DNA from: Norana najaformis
Taxonomy: Eukaryota > Annelida > Clitellata > Crassiclitellata > Hormogastridae
Assembly (NCBI GenBank): GCA_964023275.1
Contig: OZ029922.1
Span: forward strand, 3,161,034 to 3,225,033
Length of the DNA: 64,000 nucleotides
Direction: 5' to 3'
Shown here in pieces: positions 1-12,100 of this stretch. Position numbers and translations under genes: made by a program. The notes under the pieces were generated by a model, which saw only the letters and a program-made list of their open reading frames with translations, was not told where the DNA came from and did no database searches. Each line of letters starts with the position of its first letter. Positions within the stretch are counted from its first letter, which is position 1.

Positions 1-3000
1 TTTAGTAATAATAATGATAATAATAATTATTATTATTACACTTACATTACATTTACCTGAGGTAAAAATAATAATAATAAGATGATTTTTGGAGCAGTGC
101 TATACTTGGGATCTTCATAAAACTATTCTGCTGGTTTTAAGATTCAGAGTAATGTTATGGTTATGGCTCGGATTGGATCGATAGATGGCTGCCTAATCTA
201 AAATGCTTCTATGGCTGATCTGATATGCTTCTATAGCGCCATTAGCATTATATATAGATTCTCCTTCATGGTGACCAACTGCAGCAGTTTCAGTGCTTGG
301 GGTCTTTAGCTGAAACTGTTCAGCTGGTTTTGGTTAATGTAATCTATACTAATCTGAGAATAGCTCCTGCTGTTCCAGTATCATAATACACATTGCTTCT
401 TATCATCTCTAGCTTGTTTTCTGGTCTCTGGGGCTTTGTGGATCTTAGCCGGTTCTATCCAGTTGACTGTCATTCTGAAAAGTGGTTATGCTTAGAAGTA
501 ACCTTGATGTATGTATGAATGTATCACTAAATTTGTAAAGTACCTTTTAAGGAACTCACAAAGTTGCTACAGCCCGACTTGACATGACAATGACTTGACA
601 TGACAATGACTTGACATGACAATGACTTGACATGACGGTGACTTGACATGACAGTGACTTGACATGACAGTGACTTGACATGACAGTGACTTGACATGAC
701 AATGACTTGACGTGACATGACATTGCACATGACTTGATGCCATGTGCAGTACAATAAAAGTTTTAAAAGTTTTCAGGTAAGATTAAATTAAGCACAAAGT
801 ATGAGGTGATAGCATTTACTTTGAGAAGATTCTGTTTACTTTAAGTGTACTCCAAGTGTATACAGTGCATGGCTAACTCACTGACAACTTGAATTAAATA
901 AATGTAAAAATTACACAGAATTATCAATGGTCCTTTAGTTTTCTCTGAACTGGGAACAAGTTAAAAAATGAACTTGCTGGAGCTTAACTTTAAATTAAAA
1001 CAACCCTAGTTCATAATATATTCTGTGATGCTGACGACATCAGACAGAGCTTTTGAGAAGCCAACGGCAGGTTGCACCTTGGACTTACAGACACACACTT
1101 TTTAAAAGTTTTCAGTGTGACTCTCTAAGTTGATTTTGTGTAGATATTGTTACCTCGTGGCTTGTACTTGTCATGATGAAGGAGTAAAACTACAACTGAA
1201 GATTTGTTAGTCCCAAGGAAGCATTTAAAGGAGGTTTTAGTGTAGTTTTCTGTCTGACTTTCCTTCTGCTCAGTCAGATTTAAACACAGTGGTCTTGTCA
1301 ATTGTCCTGCATTGGTGTTGGGCTTCTGTTTGTTGTTGGCTTGCGTTCTTTTTGCCTGCTATCTACTTCCGTATAAGCATCATGACAGTGGTCTGTACAT
1401 GCAGCTAAGCGGGAACGGAGTTTTGCATTTAGTTGCAGTTCTATAGAAGTCCATATTTTAGAGATGCTGATTATATTGAACTGATCTAACCGACATTTTC
1501 CTTGAGGGAAACAGTTGTCGGAGGTTAAAGCTTTATGCACTCTTTGTTTATCAAGTTTTCGCCAAGCACACAAACTGTTCAATGGAGGGATTTGATCTGC
1601 CACCCGTCCTACCCCAGGGCTTTGTTTGCCTTGCCTACAGGGGTGAGTTATTGGTGCTACGAGTGAGGATTATTGACATGGGGCTTCATCGATAGGGCCA
1701 ACGGTTGCATTGTGTCTGTTAAGTGCTGGCTTCATTCCTGTCTCCAAGGGACCGTTTGACAAAGCAGCACCTGCCTGTGCTAATGAGCTGCTGATTTTGC
1801 CTTATGTGTCCGACTCTTGTCTACAGGCAGCAGAACCTATGAAGCGGAGGATTAACACGAGTCCTCTGGGCAACGTTTGTCCTGTTTACAATGCTTCTTA
1901 CTGCCCTTCTTTCCTTCCGGTTTCACAGGAACCTTCTGCCGATGTTTACTCTTCTGGCATTGGCAGAGGTAGAAGAGTTCAGCTGCAGTAATTGTGCCTG
2001 TGATTAAGTACGTTTTGATCAATCCTTCAAATTTTTGGATTGCCTTAGTTGTTTGTCTTTTTGACTGTCCCTCTTGGCTCCACCATTTCCAACAGGTTGT
2101 CATGCTGATGCTCTTTGCATTATGATTACAGCAGTATGGAGGTTGCTAGATTTTAGTAAGAGACACTGTATAAAGTTACCTGTAAAACACAATACATTTA
2201 TATTATAAAAATAAGCCTCCTGTCTCTTGCTGTCAGTTGGTTTTTTCATTTCACGAGCTTTTAGGGCCTTCAGGCATTTTTTAGAAAAGCATTGTACCAG
2301 TACAATGCAATGCGACCTGACCATCAATGGTTTTGCTGTAGACTTGGGATTAGCTATGTATAAATGTATTGTTACAGGTTGTCTAGAGATGTGGAAAAAT
2401 ATATCAGCTTTTGATCAAAATGGTTCATTTCTTAAGCTGTTAAGAAGTGTAACATGAGTTGCGTAGAAACAAGACACCGACCTCAGACAAAACCAGCGAA
2501 CGGTCTTTCGAGAAGAAAACACAATGTCCACCAACAGACGGTGAAGAAAAGCGGCTCAGAGAGAACCAAAACGGCTCAAAAGAACCGAGCAAGTCATCTC
2601 CACACGGGAAGACTTAAGCATGACTAGCCAAAAGAGACTGGGAAGCAACTGGTCATGCAGGACCAAAATCAAAATCCAGTCTGAGTCTAGCTTGAACACG
2701 ACACCTTTTATAAGGTCGACTTTCCCTCTAAAATGTACAGAAGGCATACAGCATACAACGACCCAACCAACTCTCTGGTTGAATATCCTATGCCCCCAAT
2801 GATGTGTAGAAATTTTGTGTACTGCATTATGTCAGTCCTATTTGTCCATGTGTGGGCCCTAAAAAGAGATATTTCTATGCTATACTATTGTACGGTTCCT
2901 CTGTATCAGTGGGGTTATGTTCTCAGGTGTAGATTAATCAGCCCTCCTATACCTCCTATCCTATACCTCCTTAGGTTCCTGTACACCATATGTAACTATA

Positions 3001-3103
3001 CATATGTATACATTATAAGTATGTGTGTATGTATGTAAACGTGTGTAAGCCTATATATTAACCTATTTTAATACAAACGTTTGATTTGAATAATAATTTG
3101 CAG
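1..3103. other. non-coding stretch, presumed Eph intron
   Basis: I see no exon here that matches the missing Eph ectodomain. It holds a (TAA)n run at the left edge, a degraded LINE tail near 170-260 (sharing the 'CTTCTATAGCGCC' motif found across the window), the 16-bp minisatellite listed separately, and AT-rich unique-looking sequence. Short ORFs on both strands lack splice context or recognisable domains. The preceding Eph exons probably lie left of the window, so this is best read as intron. That is inference. Confidence 0.5.
577..720. repeat. 16-bp minisatellite (ACTTGACATGACAATG unit)
   Basis: About nine tandem copies of a 16-bp unit built on TTGACATGAC, with AATGAC and GTGAC variants. 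An apparent minus-strand ORF with repeated Ser/His/Val residues is only this repeat being translated. Confidence 0.9.
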
Positions 3104-6100
3104 GTGAGAGGAAGAACGGCCAAAGGATGGGGTGACTTCAGCGATGTCATCTATGCAACCACAGCTCACATCTGTAAGGAATTCTCTCCCCTTCGATTCA
3201 GTTTAAAGAGACTAAGAATCATCATCATCATCAGCTTCATCGTCGTCATTACAGTAAACATCAACATTACTATTATATCGTGTCCAACCTGGACAAACAT
3301 GTTATTTATTATTATTTTTACCTAAGAAATGTGTAATCCCTCAGCAGAGGAAAACTTGTCCATGACTATTAAAGACATCAGGCTATTATTGTTACTTTTA
3401 TTATTATTATTATTATTGTTGTTATTATTAGTATTAGTATATTGTTGTTGTTCTAATTGCCTGATACTTTATCTCATGCACTGGGCATCCTTTCAAGTGT
3501 TGACACAATAATTAATGATAAATTATTAAGATGTGGAGATATTTGTAGCTAAATGATGGAGACAGCTGTCAGTTGCTTTATCTTTTTCTCTCATAACCAA
3601 TGCAAAATGCCATCTGTGTTGTATCCCCTTATCCTAATTTCTTCCAGTTGACGTTGGGCCTTGACTGATGCCGCAAGCCATCATCAACACCTGCAGCAGC
3701 AGCCCAGCAAGCTCAGTATCTCAGGCATGGCACAGGACCATTGAATGAATTCCCCCACTCTTGAAGAACCACCTGAAAGCTTTTAGTGCAAAGGGGCAGA
3801 TTAAGGGCATGCCTTCCAGATCTAAATATTCATGGCTTCCATCTCTCCCTCACCCTCTGCCACCCTCCCTTTCCTGCACCCCTCTTAATAATGTAAGGTA
3901 CAGTAAGATTTCTCAGTGATGCACAAAAATTACATTAGGTATACAAGGTTATTCACAGGTGCTGTATCAGTTCAAGTCTACAAGAGCCATGTTGTTTGGT
4001 CAGTTTTGGTGCCAGGTCAGAATCCGGGGGTGGGGTCATCAGGCTGGGGATGCAGCATGGTGCTATGGTGGAAATCGTTGGTGATGGTGGTCTTTGGATG
4101 GTGCAGGAGCTGAAGCAGGATAGGGTAGCTTAAAAAGTTCGGTTTTAAGGTGAGGTGATGGGGGCATCCGTAGGGCTTGTCAGTAGACTTCTATTTTTCA
4201 AACTACCCACAATTTTGAGGTGAATTCCTAAATCAGTAATATGCACATTTAACTGTTTTCCTCCGTACTTCTCTGTCTGGCACTACCAGAGTCAAGCTGT
4301 GGACATTTGTTTGGCAACAGTTTTTATATCGTCGAGTTATTCTCTGCAGCATCTTCCTTTTCTTGTTTTGCTTTTTGTAATTCCCAACAGCACGCTTTTG
4401 ATCGTTCAGTCATTATTGATCCTGCTTCTCTGACCAAAGAGACCTGGTCCCCATCCGTCTGCTGACCACTGGTATTAGGTTGTTTTTTGTGGTCAGCATC
4501 CTACTTCTTACGACTCCATTACAGAAGCAAATTACATGTACTGTTTGACTGATCTCGTTGTTGTGCCTTTCGTGGTTGCCAGTGTTATGCTTTTGATCAT
4601 TCTGTCGTTATTCATCCTAGATAACATATGATCAAAGAGACCTGGTTTCTGTCTGACGATGATCAGTTGTGTTAGGTCATCTTTTATTATGTTCAGCCGT
4701 CTTCTTACTTTGATATTTGTGATTTTAACTCATTTGTTGTGTATTTATCGACAAATGCAATTAATAACGGACAAAGGCAGTGGATTGCAAATGCAATTGC
4801 AGTGGATTTATAGGTCATATCCTATTCAAAGCTAGTAATCGGTTTAGCTTGATATAGATAGCAAACATGAGACCTTGTGAAGGTCATCAGTTTTTAAAAT
4901 CCAATTGTACAGAAAAGAGAAGTTGTTGTTAGACTGCAGCTTGTACTTCGAACAAAAGACCCTTATACCTCCCTAAAACACCATAGCACTCTTCGTACAC
5001 GGGGACCTGAAATGGTGTAGCGCCAATTCAGACGAGTAGTGGTGGGAAGGATCTTGCCCGATTAATTCAGTGCTATGAAAAAACGTGTACACATACATTT
5101 ATTTTTTAAGAACCTCTCAAAAAGTTGCCACAACATGGCTGTGTGGGTTCCAGAGCATGGACTCATCTTGCTTGATGGAACTTAAACTGACGCAGTTGTG
5201 CAAAGCATTTCCAATCAGCCTCTGTTTTCCCAGCTGACATATCCCATGAACTGAACACTGCTGCTGCACCAGTTCAGTTACTGCTAATCACGGATGCTAA
5301 ATCATAATGTTGACGTGATGAATAGCTGAGCGATTTATTAATGATCCCTCTATGTCTCGTTCGTTCGTTCGTTCGTTAGTCCGCCGACTGGTGGAGTCGT
5401 GGTCAGTGAAATGCGTGGAACTTTGAACATCTGGTGCAACGGTTGTTTAGCCATGCTGATCAAAACAACACTTGATGCAATTCAGTTTTTAATTCTTCTG
5501 CCCCAACAGTCCATCAGGCACATTCATTTAATGCTACTGCTGCTGATGATGATGTAGTGGTGATGATGATGATCTTGGTGATAATGACTTGTGTGAGCTG
5601 AACTATACGCTTTAATTTTTCTGGAGTTTTTTGTTAAATGCCAAGGAACCATAATGGGTAATGATAATAATAGTTATGGTTATTTTGATTGCTAATTTGC
5701 AAGGTGCTCTACTGAAACCATTGCTTGCAAGATTTGCTTTGAAGTGTAACTTGATGATCTGCAAGATTTGCTATGAAGTGTAACTTGATGATCTCTGTTT
5801 TCTTTCCAGCTCATCTCCATGACGACAGTCCGGTTGGCATCATTGTTGGTTCGGCAGTCGGAGTTATCGTCTGTCTGTTGATCGTTGTTGTCATGGTGAC
5901 AATGTTTGTTAGAAAGTAAGAAGATATTTGTTTCTTTCTGCAGTTCTATGTTGCAGCTCATCCAAATTCTTTCATTGTTTAAGGTTCATTTCAGTGCAAA
6001 CTTTGTTTTAATTGCTGTCCCACGTGTGTGGTATGCCCGTCCAGCATCTAGGCAGGAGGATGTTCATGCTTTCAAAAACATTTGAAACTCTGTTGATATA

Positions 6101-9100
6101 ATGTAATGCTGAACATTTGTAATGATATTTAACATTGTAAGCACCCTAGAAATAGCTTGCTTCTTAAAATGCTATGTATGTGTATATGTTGCAGTTATAA
6201 CAGTTAACTGTCGAGAATGTAGCTCACTACATAAAAATTGTCATTATTACATTTACAGTTACAATTCTGAATTATGAATGTAATCGCGTTTATGTAGTTT
6301 CTGAAAGGCAATATAAATGTCTGTAGATGTAAGTAAGTAGGTCCATGGATAGATGATGTTTAGCTGATGTCATCCTAATATTGCACTCTGAAAATACCAG
6401 TTTTCATAATTCATTCTGCAGGTGCGGACCATAAATTCGGGACCAGCTGTACTCACTCTCATTAAGTGGTAGACACTTTTTCAAGTGGGAGTGAGTCATT
6501 CTTGTCCTGGGCCGGCGGAAATATATCTCCGCGCCGAATTAGCGCTGTACGGGCTCTGGGAAATTGATCGGTCGTGAATTATAGATATTTTGTCCGATGC
6601 CAGTGAGGACGGATCGTTTCCTGCTCCTCCGTGTGCGATTAGATTTGACTAATTTGATTGGCAGTTCAAGGGTCAGCCGTGAGATCTTTCAGTGATGAGC
6701 TCTGCTGAAAAAATATTTGGCCTAATCTGTTCGAGGAGCCTGGCCGCCCGCCGCTCGCGCAGACGGCTCGCGCAGACGTGGTGTCGGCGTTAAGGTTTTA
6801 TGGATGAAAGACACGAGTTGGGCTGGATGAGTCAAGTTGTTTTCCAGACAAATGACTCGGCGTTTTGATGAACTGTCGACACTATGATGTGCTGACGATG
6901 GGCTTAATGGCTTTTGCTGGCTATTACCCCCCCCCCGTTGTGTTTGGTTTCTGGTTTGTTATCAGTTAATGCTTCCAAAGCAGCTTCCCAAAGCACGGGT
7001 GGCACAAAGTAATACGCATTTGCAATACGTTACGTATGTGTCATATGTTATATATGTGACGGTTTGTTGCCTGCCTAGGGTTGCCAACCCCAACCCTACC
7101 TTTTCCCCAGGAGTCTCCCGAAATTGGCTTTGGAAGCATTTTGCTCCTACATCTATTGGATGTAGGTTTTGCTGAAATATATACTGATCAAATAATAAAT
7201 TTTATTTTGTTGTGTTCTTTGTTATGCAGATGTCGATCAGAAAACAGAGCAAAAGCTGTTCTCCACACTTACAAGCCAAACGCAGGTCGACTAAATTAAT
7301 TTAATGAGTCTACTTTTACTAATTATTATTGTTATTATCATTATACTTATTGTTGTTTGTGTTACATTTATTTTAGCTTTTTAACTCAAAGTAGAAATGA
7401 TCCCTCAGGATGTAACAGTATGAGGAAAACAATGTTTATTCAGTATAATTTAAAAATTACTTATCCTGGCTGTAATTCTAATCTTAAGCTCCACATTTCT
7501 TTAGTATGCTTCGAACATGCATTCTAGACTGCCAATCCAAAGGTCTTAAGTTATTTGCCAGAGCAGAAAGATTATTCAGAATACACCATCTCATTTTTGA
7601 CATTTCTTCACAACTGATTTTATCTTGTGGCAATATATAAATTATAGACGTAATAAAAATTATAAAATAATTATTATGTGTTATTAAGAAAGACCAAGAC
7701 TGAGCTGGATGGAGAATATGAGTGAAGACAGAGCAAGACTTGGACTAAACATGAGAAAAACACTTGATTGGACACATGAATGAAAAGAATTAAGGTTGTT
7801 TATTCGCCCCCATTGCAGCCAAATTGCTGGCCTCTGGAACTGGTAGCAATCTTCTTCCTCTGAATACACATACTTTTCCTAGAGACAGCACAAGAAGCAA
7901 TTTAAACTCACATTAAATTACATTTTCTTAGATCTGCTAGATAGATCTGTTTATCCTTTCTCTCCCCCTCTCAGTATTCCGCAGGCGCCTGAGACTGTAC
8001 TGTTCAACAGTGATTTTACTTTTTTGGGTGGGAAGCACCTCTGTTGAGTTTATCCTCTAAGAAGCGCTTTATAAATCTCAAATTACAATTACAGTTATCA
8101 TCCTGATGAGGGTCTAAAAGTCACTGTAGAAATAGCGAGACGCATAGATCAGACCTGCGTGATGATGACTGTTTCAGGTAAACATCAGTTGCCTTGAGTT
8201 AATGTTTCACTGTTTGTGACTGATGTTTCAGCTATGATTCCACTGTTCAGTCCACCTGGAACCATACGCACGTACATTGATCCTCACACATACGAAGACC
8301 CTCATCAGGCGGTCAGAGAGTTCACCAAAGAGATCGATGTTTCCTGCATCACGATCGAATCTGTGATTGGTGGAGGTATTATCACTGGCTTTCGTTAATT
8401 CCAAAACCAACTCAAGAGATACAGAGAGTACACCTATATTAATAAACTGTTATGTAGCATAACTAATTATATCTATGATTTTTATATTATAATTTGCATA
8501 TTTTTTTATATGAATATATTTGCATATCTAATCTAATCTGATCTAATGGTAGGACTTTTATAGCGCCATTCTTCAACGACTTCTATAACTCACTAGGCAT
8601 AATTGATGGCACTCCAAAACAGATTTACATATCAGTCATGTATTTACATTGAGCTTATATTTGAATATATTTATGATGTTATATATATATTATTAGTCAT
8701 AAAGTCTATGAGTCATATACAGCTAACAGCTATGTGCGTTTAAGAAACGGTTACCACAAATATACTCTGGTAATATATAGAATTTTTTGACAAATGCTTA
8801 TAAAATGTGCTGAACAACCTGTGTAGCATTTGCTATCATTTAAAATTGGTTATTGAATATTTGCAAGATGTCTGTTAAAGGTTGCTCATTTTGAGTGATT
8901 GTATTATTCTGATTTGAAAATTCCAGAATAAAAATTAATTTTATGCAGTCATTGACTTTAGGTGAGTTTGGTGATGTCTGCAAAGGTCGACTGAAGACGG
9001 CCAATCGTGGTGAACTGGTTGTTGCAATAAAAACCCTGAAACCTGGGGCATCTGATAAGAACCGCCTTGACTTTCTTACCGAGGCGAGCATCATGGGACA

Positions 9101-12100
9101 GTTTGACGACCCAAACGTGATCTGTCTTGAAGGCGTCGTTACAAAGTGGAATCCAATCATGATTGTCACCGAGTTCATGGAAAACGGATCCTTAGATATA
9201 TTTCTTCGGGTAGAGCACTCTTGGAATTCTGCTTGTGGAAATTTGAAGGAATTAGTTTAATACAGTGTACTAGCAGCAGCTTGTTAGTTTGGCAAAATGA
9301 CTCTTCTGGAGAAAGTCCCTTATTGTTCTGCGTGGCTACAGGCCATGAAAGGAATTGCCAAAAACTGTCTGTAATTTTAAGAACTTTACCATGGCATACA
9401 ATCTTTTCTAGGCAACGTTATTTATTCTCTGATCGTTCACAATCACGTAAAGAAATGGCCAGACCACACACACCTCAAAAGCTATTATGCAGATTATTCT
9501 ATATTTATGTAGCTCCATCATGTAATGTCTGAGCTTCATTTGATGGCAATGGCCAACTATGTGTTAAGGATTTACTATGGGTCCTTAGACAGAGACTGTC
9601 TTTTTGAGGTTTGAATCCATGCTGCCTGTGTTAAGAGGCAAGCACCGAACCACTTGACCACAACAGAGTTAGAAGAGAAAGTGCAGTTTAATTTGCCCTA
9701 CACTGATGTTATTAGTATTATTATTATTATTATTTATTATTATTATTATCATCATCATAGTCATTATCTATGTGTTTATTAAGTGCCACTGTCTATTGAC
9801 TGAGCAGCAGTCGATGGTGCCGAGCCATTTTGCATGAAGATCCCTGTACAGTAAGCATCCCAAGGGAGGCTTGAACCTGTACTCTGAGCTCACAATTTTA
9901 ATAGATGAGCGCTCAAACCAGTCAAACATGTCTGGAATAAGCATCCAGTATTTTGTTGTAAGGTCAGGTCAAGTCACATCAATCACTGCCTCCTGCAACA
10001 GCAGCAGCAGCAGCACTCAGAGTTTAATGATATTTCACCTGATGGGCAAAGATGGTGGTTGCAGTTTAACAACCGGACAGACTTTCCCACTGATTGGTCG
10101 TGTAGCTTGAAATGAATTGTCAATTTGCTTGACATACCAGGTTTTAAATATGAAACTTATTACTTTTTCATGGTAAAAATCTTAGAAAAACAGTTGAAGG
10201 CTTAGACTGGTTTCAAGTTTACCATCTGAAGAGTCACATCTTTCTGCTCAGTTAATGCCTTGGAGAGGTTCTTAAAAGGCGCTATATAAATAGCCAAGTA
10301 TGTACCTGCATCTTTTGGCCTTGTTTGAAATTTTAGAGCAATGATGGATTGTTCACGGTTATTCAGTTGTTGGGAATGATTCGTGGAATTGCGTCTGGAA
10401 TGCGATACCTTTCCGAGATGGGTTATGTACATAGAGTAAGTAAGGACTGAACCTATTATTCGTACTTCTTAGGGTAAATCATATTTTATGTGACCAAGTA
10501 ACACTGCTCATATTTCAGGCCATGTCAGAAGGTGTAGAGGGTTTTTAGTTTTCTAGACCCCTGTTGGGCCTCAAATTTTGTACAGTTAATTTGGCATTCA
10601 GTTTGTTCCCAAAATTACATATAACCAGGGCAAGGAGCTTCAAAATCTGGAAATGGTCAAGGCCCCTGCAATCTGTGCAAGAGCTTGCTCAGAGCCTGAG
10701 TGTATTGTGGACCATATCAGATGAGCGAACGAATGAGTCAGCAAGTAGTTTTGTGTTAAAAGTATTGCTCACTTTGAATTAGCTTTGAGTGATGAATGCC
10801 ATTGGTATGCTTGTTGGAATGATGAAACCAGGTGTCTTCTACTGTAGAGGCAGTTGAGAACTTAAAAGCAATTGTAATGAGGAAAACACAGTTGTTATGG
10901 CTTTATCAAGGTTCAGTGGCAATGGGAAAATTTATGAGTGTATCCAAGCAAAGCTTTAGGGATGGAAGCACTTCATGTTACCAATCACCCTTGTCGTATT
11001 TTATGACTTTAGCTAGAAACTCTGACCCACTGCCTTTTGGGATGAGAAAGGGAGATGCCCTTAAAGTGTTCTGATGGCACTCTGTACCCTAGTTTCTTAG
11101 TATGGATGCCAGGTGTGGGTAGTTGATACTTGCGTTGACATTGAAGTTATTGCTATACAATTTGCATGGCTGTCCTGTGTGGTCCATTTTAACCAATGAT
11201 GTCTTTAAGCTGTTGACCACTCTGCTCAGGTGTAGCTTTGAAAGTAATTCTTTAATTTTAAATTGAAAAAGCACGCGTAAGAATTGAGCTGGTGCTGTAC
11301 AAGATGTGTGTATGTATGTATATATGTTTGTATGATGTATGTATGTATGTATGTTTGTAATGTATCTGAACATTTATATAGTGCTTTATATGTCTGGGTC
11401 ATTTATTTAGTGGATCAGGTAGTGTGATATGGGGTGTTTATGGCTACCTCATGCAATTTTTTAAACACACTTGTTCAGCTCAGTTAGATAGTCATGTATG
11501 CAGGGCTTTTGAGAGATACTTGTAAATAGTTCTATATTAAATGTACTGTATATACATACATACATACATACATACACACACCTACATACATGCATACATT
11601 CATACAGTTCATTAAACTCCTTGGATGTTTCTACCAAAATATTCTTCAACCCCCAGTGACATCTCAAAGTGCTTTGCATAATGCATATCACCATTGAGAC
11701 CTTGTGAATCTCGTCTCGTTCTGTCCAAAGCACTTTGATTTTGGAACGCAGTTTTGCTTAGTAGCAGTCACCTGAGGAATATCCTTGTAGGTTATGATAA
11801 CAGTGCTATAGGAGTTTCCAGATTAGAATAGATGGAAAGGTCCTTGACGGGCACTAACTGTATTAAGTGTCTTTGGGGATGTGCAGTAATCTAGTGGTTA
11901 GTGTGCTAGACTGTCCACCCAGAGTTCAGGGTTCAGTTCCCTTGCAGGGAAAAAGATGTTTAGAAATTTCTCCTCCACTAGCACTTCCTAGGGAACTCAG
12001 CTGTAAAATGAGTGCACTGACTGCACACTGTTGGTGAGATGATCACGCAGAGAGGAAGAGGATTGGTCACTTGCCCTAATGTGACGTGGCTAAGAAAATA

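Noticed and set aside
527-754. Minus-strand Ser/His/Val repeat ORF
   Set aside because: Translation of the 16-bp minisatellite.
8943-8961. Alternative Eph exon start at GCAG 8,948
   Set aside because: Only the later AG (8,961) keeps the glycine-loop frame GGGEFGDV.
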